Shown here piece after piece: positions 54,814 through 63,086 of a stretch of 64,000 nucleotides of DNA. The DNA is from a bacterium (lineage in GTDB: Bacteria > Cyanobacteriota > Vampirovibrionia > Gastranaerophilales > Gastranaerophilaceae). Position numbers and translations under genes: made by a program. The DNA is taken from positions 1 to 64,000 of the forward strand of contig JAFVAR010000023.1 in NCBI GenBank assembly GCA_017480425.1, given 5' to 3'. Below the pieces are notes generated by a model. It was not told where the DNA came from, did no database searches, and worked only from the letters and a program-made list of their open reading frames with translations. Every line of letters starts with the position of its first letter. Positions within the stretch are counted from its first letter, which is position 1.

Positions 54814-54841
54814 AAGAACCGAACTTTGTTGTTCGGCTCTT
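54814..54841 (-). terminator. Terminator of the GH57 gene
   Basis: AAGAACCGAAC (54814-54824) pairs with GTTCGGCTCTT (54831-54841) with one mismatch; on the minus strand it is followed by TTTTTT. Confidence 0.8.
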
Positions 54842-54857
54842 CTTATTTCATTATTTA

Positions 54858-56576
54858 CTATTGATAAAGCGGCGCCAATTTCTTTTCTTGCTGAGGAATA
54901 ACGCCTTCTGCTATAGATTGGTAAACTCTGTAATCTATTTCAGGGAAACAGTTATCTATACTTTCTATTTCGGAAAGTTTACCTTCGTCAATAGAACCGC
55001 TTTCAATCATATCTGCAATCAAACTAAATCTATCAACGTGTTCGTTAAATCTGTCTGTTGCATAATCTTTTGCCTGCCATGTTGTAATCAAGAACGGCCA
55101 GTCAGAAGATTGAAGTAACAAGTTTTCTCTTGCCAATTGATTTAGCGCTCTGTGCAATAACTTATCTTCAGGAATTTCCTGATGAGCATCAACAATTGAG
55201 CATATACGTTTTTCGCAAGAGTGAATAATCGGCCACATCCATTCTGTCAAATGGTTCATCCAAACATAGAAATGACCGCCTTGTCCCCAAGAAGATTCTG
55301 GTATTTGAATAGCTTCTTTCGGAGGATATTTTGTAATATATTCGCCTGCAGTCATTCTTTCAACTTCAGGTATATATGTATGGAATTTTTTAATTACTTG
55401 CTTAATAAATTCAACTCCTTCAAACCACCAGTGTCCAAATAGTTCTGTATCAAACGAAACCATTACCAACCCTTCTTTTCCGGTTGCTTTCTTATAATCA
55501 TTCATCATATGATAAAGAAGTGTTGTATAGTGATCTGAGTTTTCGTTAACTTTGTTCATAGCAAGCACCGGATCATAAAGCATTTTGTCACCTAAATCCG
55601 TAGTAGGAGATGTTATTCTCCAATAATGCATGCCTGATTTATCGTCACGTTTGTGGAACTCTCTAAAACAACCATCACCTGGGTATCCGTCAGCAGCTGA
55701 CCATACTTGATATCCTGCCCTGTCATTTCTTCCCATTACCGCAACTTGTGCATCAGGAAGCCAGTATGCTGAATATGTATCATATCCTGTAGCAGGTCTT
55801 TCAGGAAGCGGAATGTACTCAATGTTGCCGTAAACACCGATTACACGTCTGTTACCGATTGAATTTCCACCTTCTATAACGTGAGACTCAGTAAAGAAGT
55901 AATGAATGTCATTGTTTTGAAGTGTTACTTCTATAGCAGGTCTCCAGTGTTTTTGACCGTCTTTGCCGACATATTCGTATCCTTGACGGTAAGCACATTC
56001 AGGAAGCCATGCACCCATTGCCTTTTTGCCAAATAATCTTTTTGTTGTATCCTGCCCAACTTTGAATTGAGCATTCAAGTTGCTGTCTGTTGCAAGCAGC
56101 GGTGAAAAACCGTGAGTTGCACCTGAAGTAGTAATTTCAATACATCCTAAATCCTGATATTTTTTGAAATACTTGATAAGATTCATTTCATATTTGTTTA
56201 CAAAATCATCTCTCAATTTATTCCATAAATCGAAATAGTATTTTGCAAGATATTTCAAATGTTGAGAGTGAGCAACCTTAGGATCCGGATATCTTTCCAA
56301 ATCTTTTGATACTGCAGCGATTTGTGCATCTATGTATTTTACAAATCCATGCTGTAAATGTTCATCGTTTAATTGCTCAGCTAAAATCGGGGTAATACCG
56401 ACCGTTAATTTCGCTTTTATACCTTCATCGTATAATTCCGAAATAGCATTCAAAAGGGGTACATAGGTTTCTGCCATGCACTCATAGAGGTTTTCTTCTC
56501 CGAAAGGCCACATACCTGCTTTTCTGTAGTAAGGCAAGTGGCTGTGTAACATAAATACGAATTGTCCGACTGACAT
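54858..56576 (-). CDS. GH57 family 1,4-alpha-glucan branching-type enzyme (DUF1957)
   Basis: 572 residues. GH57 region 1 is HSHLPY (11-16), region 3 is GAWLPECAY with the likely nucleophile Glu193, and region 4 is SFDTELFGHWWFEG with the likely acid/base Asp376. The C-terminal third matches the DUF1957 helical domain of branching enzymes of this class. With GlgA it should build branched glycogen, replacing the usual GH13 GlgB. AACGGAGG sits just before the ATG. A 225-bp gap upstream holds its promoter region and no gene. Amylopullulanase-like activity is the main alternative. Confidence 0.9.
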   Translation of the reverse strand: MSVGQFVFMLHSHLPYYRKAGMWPFGEENLYECMAETYVPLLNAISELYDEGIKAKLTVGITPILAEQLNDEHLQHGFVKYIDAQIAAVSKDLERYPDPKVAHSQHLKYLAKYYFDLWNKLRDDFVNKYEMNLIKYFKKYQDLGCIEITTSGATHGFSPLLATDSNLNAQFKVGQDTTKRLFGKKAMGAWLPECAYRQGYEYVGKDGQKHWRPAIEVTLQNNDIHYFFTESHVIEGGNSIGNRRVIGVYGNIEYIPLPERPATGYDTYSAYWLPDAQVAVMGRNDRAGYQVWSAADGYPGDGCFREFHKRDDKSGMHYWRITSPTTDLGDKMLYDPVLAMNKVNENSDHYTTLLYHMMNDYKKATGKEGLVMVSFDTELFGHWWFEGVEFIKQVIKKFHTYIPEVERMTAGEYITKYPPKEAIQIPESSWGQGGHFYVWMNHLTEWMWPIIHSCEKRICSIVDAHQEIPEDKLLHRALNQLARENLLLQSSDWPFLITTWQAKDYATDRFNEHVDRFSLIADMIESGSIDEGKLSEIESIDNCFPEIDYRVYQSIAEGVIPQQEKKLAPLYQ

Positions 56577-56801
56577 TTTTGCCTCCGTTTGTTTCTCGTG
56601 CTTGTCGATTTTTTAATCGGCTTTTATATATTTTTACATTATTATATATAACACAATCTTAAAAAAAAAGTAACTCTTAAGTATTAGTTATGTGGAATAA
56701 TGTTACAATTGTTTACTATATTTTAGCGAATGTTTTGGGAAAATTGTATTATATATGAGTTATATAATATTTTTTTGTAAAATTGTGCATCTATAAGTAT
56801 T

Positions 56802-57626
56802 TTATCCGATCGCAAACATTGTTTTTCCGTTCGCTGAACACGTTGCACAAAAATCCGTTTCCGCATTTATAGAAGTTGAGTAATCTTTAAAAGAACTTCC
56901 CATTCTTCCCCTGTAATCTCCGGATAAAAACGGACAAGCATAGACTCCTCCCGAACTTAAAATTCTGCCTTTCATACAATCTGTTGAAGGGGATGGTTTT
57001 GAAAAGTTTTCATCTTCAAAATTCGGATACGAAACATTTATCTGAATATCTACTACATCCATTTCATTATTTTTAAATATTTGCTTAAAATTCTCTTTTA
57101 TTTCTTCTTGAGACAGTTTGTAAAAGTTTTGAACAGAAAGTACTGAGGTAAAATGATATCTGCCAAGAATTTTTAGGGCAGAAATTGTTTGTCTGAAGTT
57201 TCCTCTGTACCTTGCTTTATCATTCATGATTTCGTCATAATGCGCAAGCGTAAGTTTGAAAAATATCTGGTTAGTTCCCTCATCTTCAACTTTTTTTAAA
57301 AAACGTATTTTTTTCTCATTAAGAAAACTTGAATTTGTGCAAATACACACATTACATCTTTTGAGACACAATCTTAATATTGCGTTAAAATCCGGATGTG
57401 TCATCGGCTCGGCACCCGTCAAATAAATGCAATAAATATCGTCCCTAGATGTATCAATCAAAGCCTCTTTTATTGTATCAATTGACAGAAAGTCCTTAAC
57501 TTGCTTTGAAACCGGAAAATCTATGTAACAACTTGAGCATCTTTGATTACAATTTTTTGAAGTCAAATCAATAAATAAGTTATTTAATTCTTCAAGTTCG
57601 TAAGTTGGCGCTGTACAAATACTCAT
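56802..57626 (-). CDS. Radical SAM protein with C-terminal cysteine cluster
   Basis: 274 residues. The SAM/[4Fe-4S] motif is CNQRCSSC near residue 26 (C-x3-C-x2-C), followed by YLTGAEPMTHPDF, the usual GGEP equivalent. The end carries TDCMKGR, VYACPFL and DFCATC, a short SPASM-like set that could hold a second cluster. Such enzymes modify peptides or act as anaerobic maturases; the substrate is unknown. A 78-residue Gly-rich peptide gene lies 157 bp upstream on the same strand, with a hairpin terminator between. GGAGG precedes the ATG. Confidence 0.88.
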   Translation of the reverse strand: MSICTAPTYELEELNNLFIDLTSKNCNQRCSSCYIDFPVSKQVKDFLSIDTIKEALIDTSRDDIYCIYLTGAEPMTHPDFNAILRLCLKRCNVCICTNSSFLNEKKIRFLKKVEDEGTNQIFFKLTLAHYDEIMNDKARYRGNFRQTISALKILGRYHFTSVLSVQNFYKLSQEEIKENFKQIFKNNEMDVVDIQINVSYPNFEDENFSKPSPSTDCMKGRILSSGGVYACPFLSGDYRGRMGSSFKDYSTSINAETDFCATCSANGKTMFAIG

Positions 57627-57737
57627 AAAATCCTCCTGTTTGATTTGTGACTAATTTATATTATTCAAATCAAATAAGGAAAAAAATAGCATATATAGGG
57701 AAAAATTTATTACCTAATCGGGTAAAAATTTGCATAT

Positions 57738-57763
57738 AAAAAAGACCTCGCAAGGTCTTTTTT
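57738..57763. terminator. Terminator between small peptide gene and radical SAM gene
   Basis: AAAAAAGACCT and AGGTCTTTTTT form a perfect 11-bp stem around CGCA. In the direction of both genes it would end or thin out the transcript after the peptide gene. Confidence 0.88.
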
Positions 57764-57783
57764 AGTTTTAAAAATTATTCATT

Positions 57784-58020
57784 TTATGCAAAATACATAA
57801 ATTTATGATCAGAATGTCCTAAACCGTTAGTATAAGTAGAATCTTGCGCTCCATAAGTCGGAGTTTTTTCTCCGTCAATTCTACTTATTGCAGCAAACGG
57901 ATTATATCCCTGTTCACCGGTCGGCTGAACCCGTTTCGCACCACCGCCTGCTCCAACTCCCTCGGTGGGATTCAGCGGCATTATCGGTTTAAATAAATTA
58001 ATTTTGTCAATTGCGCCCAT
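57784..58020 (-). CDS. Small Gly/Pro-rich hypothetical protein
   Basis: 78 residues, no signal peptide, no cysteine. The front (INLFKPIMPLNPTEGVGAGGG) ends in a Gly-rich hinge, followed by KRVQPTGEQGYNPFAAISRIDG and a tail with Tyr, Asn, Gly and His (TYGAQDSTYTNGLGHSDHK). It is followed by a strong terminator and then a radical SAM gene. It could be a structural or regulatory small protein typical of the lineage, or a precursor peptide of the radical SAM enzyme; nothing in the sequence decides it. Confidence 0.6.
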   Translation of the reverse strand: MGAIDKINLFKPIMPLNPTEGVGAGGGAKRVQPTGEQGYNPFAAISRIDGEKTPTYGAQDSTYTNGLGHSDHKFMYFA

Positions 58021-58187
58021 ATAAATATACCTATTTTATCTGTACATATATATAAAGTATTCTGAAATTCAAAAATTGCTAAATTTTAAAAATTTTTTAC
58101 AAAAGTTTACATATATATTTTCATTCTTCCTCAATTAATGAATTGATTTATCCAAAATATTGCAATAGTCATCAAAATATAAAAAAA

Positions 58188-59363
58188 TTAATCAGTTCTT
58201 ATTCGTTCAAGATATTTTACAAAATATGAACAAGCTGCCGGTATTACACTTAAAACAACAAGCACCTTCATAATACCAAAATTTTGTGCAAACATTCCTA
58301 CGACAGAAAGACAAAGTGCGACAATTCCCCAACAAAACCCGTTAATGAACCCTGCAACGATGCTTTTGTACTTAGGCAATAATTTCTGCGCCCACACCAT
58401 TGTCACAGGCTGAGCAAGCATTGTTGTAAATCCCATTAGCGTAAACAGCGCAATCGACAGTACCTGATGCTCTTTATATATCAATCCGAATAAAAGCATC
58501 ATAGGAAACGTTCCAAGCATAGAGATGTAAATAACTGTTTTTGAGCCGGCATGTTTTTCTATGTAAGGGCTTATAAGCGAACCTATACCGCCTGCAAACA
58601 CAAACAAAAACAAAGCAAAGCCTATATAAAAAGCTGAATATCCCATACTCTTCCATAAAAACGGAAGCAAAATACACGAGCCATTTGTAATTAGCGATTT
58701 CATCATTGAAATCAGCATTAGCAGATTCATTTGTCTGCTTCCCAAAATATCTTTAAAAGACTGAATAAATTCTTTGTGTTCAGGAAGTTTTTGCGATAAA
58801 GAAAGCTTCGGGATAAAACAAAACATACTAAATGCCAAGGTTAGCCCAAGGAGCGATGTCCAGCAGATTTTATCCAATCCGAGAATTTGAGTAATGAATG
58901 CAGCAATCAACGGCCCAAATGCAAATCCAATCGAGCCCAGACTCATATAAATACCCATATTATCGGTACAGTTTTTGGATTTAGAAAAATTAGTTACAAA
59001 CCCGATTGATTGCGGATGAAAAAAACTTCCGCCAAGACTGCCCAGTATCATACAAACAACAAGCAGATATATATTAGGAGCAACCGGTGTTAGCGGAATA
59101 AACACGGAAACAAGAATTAGCCCCCAAAAGATGAAGAATCTTTTAAGCATATTATCAGCAAAAAAACCAAACAACGGTTGAAGCATTGAAGAACAAATGT
59201 GTGCAATACTAATAATAATGGTTGCAATACCAACCGTAAAATTCAATCGTTCTGCAATAAACGGCATAATCGGATTTAGGAATCCGGTATAGACGTCACA
59301 AACAAAGTGCGCAGTACATAACCATAATATAGCTTTTTTAATATTATATGAACATTTTTCCAT
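58188..59363 (-). CDS. MFS transporter, fosmidomycin-resistance (Fsr) like
   Basis: 391 residues with 12 predicted membrane helices. The N-terminus AILWLCTAHFVCDVYTGFLNPIMPFIAERL and GFFADNMLKRF at the 2-3 loop match the Fsr-type branch of drug exporters, as does the SLGGSFFHPQSIGFVTNFS segment. It most likely exports a small molecule by proton exchange; the substrate is unknown. It is the last gene before a 167-bp gap without visible features, and it starts 55 bases from the stop of the upstream secreted protein gene. Confidence 0.88.
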   Translation of the reverse strand: MEKCSYNIKKAILWLCTAHFVCDVYTGFLNPIMPFIAERLNFTVGIATIIISIAHICSSMLQPLFGFFADNMLKRFFIFWGLILVSVFIPLTPVAPNIYLLVVCMILGSLGGSFFHPQSIGFVTNFSKSKNCTDNMGIYMSLGSIGFAFGPLIAAFITQILGLDKICWTSLLGLTLAFSMFCFIPKLSLSQKLPEHKEFIQSFKDILGSRQMNLLMLISMMKSLITNGSCILLPFLWKSMGYSAFYIGFALFLFVFAGGIGSLISPYIEKHAGSKTVIYISMLGTFPMMLLFGLIYKEHQVLSIALFTLMGFTTMLAQPVTMVWAQKLLPKYKSIVAGFINGFCWGIVALCLSVVGMFAQNFGIMKVLVVLSVIPAACSYFVKYLERIRTD

Positions 59364-59418
59364 ATTTAATCACATTTACCACAGTCATCAAAAGACAAAA
59401 TCTACATAATTACCTGAC

Positions 59419-60450
59419 TTATCCCCTTGTAAACTTGGATATATCAAAAACTCTGAGTGCAAAGTAAGGTGTTTTCCTGCCTTTTTCTATTAAGAACATT
59501 ACAAATGTATCATCAAAATAGAATTTTCTGGGATGTTCAATTCTTCCAGGGCCTGCTGAGGTAAGCATCATAGTCATCGCAGCTTCACTTTTAAGTTTAA
59601 CACCCTGATTATTCATTTCAAATTTAACAGTCTCCAATGCCTTATCAACCTTTAAATTCGTTCCTTTTATTCTCCGACCTGTAAGCTCGCTAAATTGTTT
59701 TTCTTCAAAAAACTTTATGTTCGGAATCTTAAGCTCATCAACATGGGCAAATCCTGTATTACCTCTATATGCATCACGTTTCTTTATTAAGTCTTCATAA
59801 ATTAAATCAAACGACTTTGAAGTTGGAGTTTTGTATAGAATAACCTCATCATTGGAAGTTGTATCCAAGACAACAGCATAGTCTTCGGGAGAGTTATAGA
59901 AAAGAACTCTGACACCTTTACCCAGTTTATCATCAGAGCGTCTGTTTATGCCAAAATAATCGGTTTTCTTATCTTTAAATTTAGATTTCCCCAGTTTATC
60001 AAAAGCATTTACGAATTGAAAATCCTTTTTGAGCATTGCATATATAATATAACTTTCGTTTCTCGGACTCCAATCAATTTGGTCAAGAATATCACTTTTT
60101 TCATTAAATTTTTTCTTAATACCTTTTTCAATAATTCCTTTAGTTCGCTTTGAAATTTTACCCATATATTTGTAATAACATTTGTCTGAAATATTAGAAG
60201 TCGAAAACTCTCTTTTATTCAACAGGTTTGCATTTTCCGGATTTCCTTCAATAAATTTGACTTCTCCGAATGTAACTCTGTCCATAAGTTCATTCCAGAC
60301 AATTTGGAACGTACCGACCCAAACTCTATCCTGAACGTTTGATTTGCTTTGCATTGTTGGCAGCACATCAATTTCCGATGCAAAAACCTGCGGTATATTA
60401 ATCGCTAAAAATAATAAAACAAACGACAGAAACTTTTTCATAAACTTCAT
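59419..60450 (-). CDS. Secreted protein with faint serpin-like features
   Basis: 343 residues with a signal peptide (FLSFVLLFLAINIPQVFA). Parts of the sequence recall the serpin fold: VWVGTFQIVWNELMD near 42, the block FEMNNQGVKLKSEAAMTMM where a reactive-loop hinge would be, and the end FYFDDTFVMFLIEKGRKTPYFALRVFD. The loop length and typical small residues are not clearly right, so inhibitor activity is doubtful. I do not recognise a closer family. No cysteine pair stands out. It is divergent from the aminotransferase gene. Confidence 0.6.
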   Translation of the reverse strand: MKFMKKFLSFVLLFLAINIPQVFASEIDVLPTMQSKSNVQDRVWVGTFQIVWNELMDRVTFGEVKFIEGNPENANLLNKREFSTSNISDKCYYKYMGKISKRTKGIIEKGIKKKFNEKSDILDQIDWSPRNESYIIYAMLKKDFQFVNAFDKLGKSKFKDKKTDYFGINRRSDDKLGKGVRVLFYNSPEDYAVVLDTTSNDEVILYKTPTSKSFDLIYEDLIKKRDAYRGNTGFAHVDELKIPNIKFFEEKQFSELTGRRIKGTNLKVDKALETVKFEMNNQGVKLKSEAAMTMMLTSAGPGRIEHPRKFYFDDTFVMFLIEKGRKTPYFALRVFDISKFTRG

Positions 60451-60518
60451 TCCCCCTATATCAAATTTTATCAGGAAAAATAAACGAACTCAATTACTAT
60501 TTATGTTAATATAACTAT

Positions 60519-61613
60519 ATGAAAATAGCACCATTTAAAATAGAAGAATGGATGAACAGATATGAATCATCTGCGCTGTATGACCTTACAACAACTTGTA
60601 TAAAGCCGTTGTCACTAAAAGAGTTGTGCAGTTCAGTTCCTGATGAAATAATGAACAAAAACTTAGGATACGGAGATATTGAAGGTTCAGACAGACTTAA
60701 AGATGCAATAAAAAATCTTTATATAAATCAAGAACGAGAAAATATTACAGTAACTCATGGCGCAATAGGTGCAAATCAATTAGTATTTTTATCGCTTATT
60801 GAAAAAGGAGACTAGGTTATATCAATCGTTCCGACATATCAGCAGCACTATTCGATTCCGCAAGCTCTGGGAGCAAATGTAAAGCTTTTATTTTTAAAAG
60901 AAAAAAACAACTGGCTTCCGGATTTAGAAGAACTTTTTATGACAATGTCATCAAAAACAAAACTCCTTTGCCTGAATAATCCTAACAATCCGACAGGAGC
61001 GGTAATTCCTGATGAAATGTTAAAAGAAATCGTTGAAATAGCAAATAAATACAACATATGGATATTGTCAGACGAAGTTTACAGAGGTTTAAATTTATAT
61101 GGAAATCCTTATTCACTGTCTATTGCGGATATTTATGAAAAAGGAATTTCGGTTGGAAGCATGTCAAAAACATATTCTCTTCCCGGACTTCGAGTAGGTT
61201 GGATAACAGCAAGAGAAGATTTAATAAATGAGATTAATCATCAAAGACAATACAATACAATTAGCATTAGTATTATAGATGATTATTTTGCTTCTTTGGC
61301 GCTTGAAACCAAGAACAGTATTGCATACAGAAACTTTGATATAATGCGCAAGGGTTTGACAGTACTAGAGGAATGGATTGCAAGTGAAATTTATGCTGAC
61401 TGCATTCTTCCGAGAGGAGGTACTACGGCGCTTATAAGATACAAGAAAGACATTCCGTCAAGAGATTTTGCAAGAAATCTTCAGCGTTCAACCGGAGTTG
61501 CAGTGCTTCCGGGAGAAACGTTAGAAATGGAAGGATATTTCAGACTCGGATTCTGTACTGATGCTCTTTCTCCTGCTCTTTCTCTAATCTCTGAATTCAT
61601 AAGAGAGTTATGA
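60519..61613 (+). pseudogene. Class I/II aminotransferase interrupted by an in-frame TAG
   Basis: One frame covers 365 codons from ATG 60519 to the stop at 61613, with a single TAG at 60813-60815 (codon 99). It breaks the common GD-x-VI motif: LIEKGD, stop, VISIVPTYQQHYSIP. Later motifs of fold-type I enzymes are intact: LCLNNPNNPTGAVIP, SDEVYRG, the PLP lysine in GSMSKTYSLPGLRVGW and the C-terminal RLGFCT. The preserved frame argues for a very recent mutation, a base error or readthrough. Substrate not clear; it resembles aminotransferases of the aspartate/capreomycidine-synthase-like group. No ribosome site is seen. Confidence 0.8.
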
Positions 61614-61690
61614 TTTATATTTTCGGGAATTTTATAACCCATGCGCTATTTTTATGCACCCTATAAAAATACGTATTCAGTTACTTATAA

Positions 61691-63028
61691 TTACCCTTCG
61701 GAATTAAAATACTCTAAAATCCCTTTACAAATACCTTTTGCAGCTTTTTGGGCAAAATCTTTCGAACCATAAATTACTGAATCAAGCGGGTTTGTCATAT
61801 ATGCAGTCTCAACAAGTACTCCAATATAATTTGTAGGTCTTATTACAGCAAAACTCGCAGTTCTAACACCGTCATCCCGAGTGCCGAGAGTCTTTGTAAC
61901 ATTTTTTACAAGAGATTCCGCCAAATCTTTTGAATTCTTATTAAAATAATAAACACTTGTTCCACGATTTTTATGAATATCCATTGGAATATCCGGAATT
62001 GAATTTAAATGAATGCTGACAAAAATATCAGCTTCATTATCTTTTGCAATCTGAACTCTGTCATTTAAAGACAAGTTTGAATCATAGTCTCTTGTCATGA
62101 TAACATTAAATCCTTCAGCCTTAAGCATTTGAGCCAATTGAATAGCAATGTTTAAGTTAATATCCTTTTCTTCATCCCCGAGACAACCGATTGCACCTTT
62201 TTCTGCTCCGCCATGCCCTGCATCAACAACAATTGTACATTCGTTAATATTCTCGGTAAGTTTTTTTACTTTGAATGTATACTCCCCTTCATCCATTTTA
62301 ACGCTATATATGTACTTATCCGGCTTCGGAATATTTATGTTGTAGACAGAATCTTCAGAAAGTTCCGGATTGTATACTCTGAAAAGAATTTCCTTATCGG
62401 TGTCTTCTATTGTATATGGCAGACGCTTTGTAAATGAAATAGTTTGAATTATAGCATTTTTGAACCTTTCACTATTCATTCCCAAAAACTCACCCATACC
62501 TTCCGAATCGGAATTTACAACAACAACGGCATCTTTTGCAATCCACCCTTGTTTGTTCTTTGACAAGAACACTCTGTAAAAACTGCCTTTTGAGCCGTTG
62601 ATTAATAGTGACGTTCCCTGATAAAGATGCGACATCCTGTTTAGTCCAGCATCAACCGGCGTACTTCTCAGCGGAGTATTGTCGCACTTAACGTATGCTT
62701 TTCTCGGACTGAAATCTTCTGTCGGAATTTCTTGATTTTTTATTGTGTTTTTATAAATATTATAAATCTGCATTCCGTATGTTGAGCGAACCATAATTCG
62801 ATTTTCACCGTCTTTAAGTTTAACGGAGTGTGCAAATGCACCATTTGGCGCAATATAAACACGTTCATCATTTATAGATATTGACTCGTACCCCTTTGCT
62901 TTCCCATAGAAAAATGCATAGTTTGTATTAACAATACTCTTTTTTTCAGTCGGTCTGATTAATTCAAACGCATAAGCGTGCATTACGACTGACACAAATA
63001 AAATTAATAATAGAACCCACTTCTTCAT
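61691..63028 (-). CDS. N-acetylmuramoyl-L-alanine amidase (Amidase_3)
   Basis: 445 residues. A signal peptide (VLLLILFVSVVMHAYA) is followed by a beta-sandwich domain (about 25-100), an SH3-like domain (KCDNTPLRSTPVDAGLN to GWIAKDAVVVV) and the catalytic domain from 265. The zinc ligands are visible as His in VVDAGHGG, Glu in GCLGDEEKDIN and His in SIHLNS, with the catalytic Glu in LVETAYMTNP. It cleaves peptide from glycan in peptidoglycan, outside the inner membrane. Divergent from dnaX. Confidence 0.94.
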   Translation of the reverse strand: MKKWVLLLILFVSVVMHAYAFELIRPTEKKSIVNTNYAFFYGKAKGYESISINDERVYIAPNGAFAHSVKLKDGENRIMVRSTYGMQIYNIYKNTIKNQEIPTEDFSPRKAYVKCDNTPLRSTPVDAGLNRMSHLYQGTSLLINGSKGSFYRVFLSKNKQGWIAKDAVVVVNSDSEGMGEFLGMNSERFKNAIIQTISFTKRLPYTIEDTDKEILFRVYNPELSEDSVYNINIPKPDKYIYSVKMDEGEYTFKVKKLTENINECTIVVDAGHGGAEKGAIGCLGDEEKDINLNIAIQLAQMLKAEGFNVIMTRDYDSNLSLNDRVQIAKDNEADIFVSIHLNSIPDIPMDIHKNRGTSVYYFNKNSKDLAESLVKNVTKTLGTRDDGVRTASFAVIRPTNYIGVLVETAYMTNPLDSVIYGSKDFAQKAAKGICKGILEYFNSEG

Positions 63029-63086
63029 AATAGGCTTATTCTAATATAAAATTTTACTAAGTGCAATTTTATGTTAGACTAATTTT

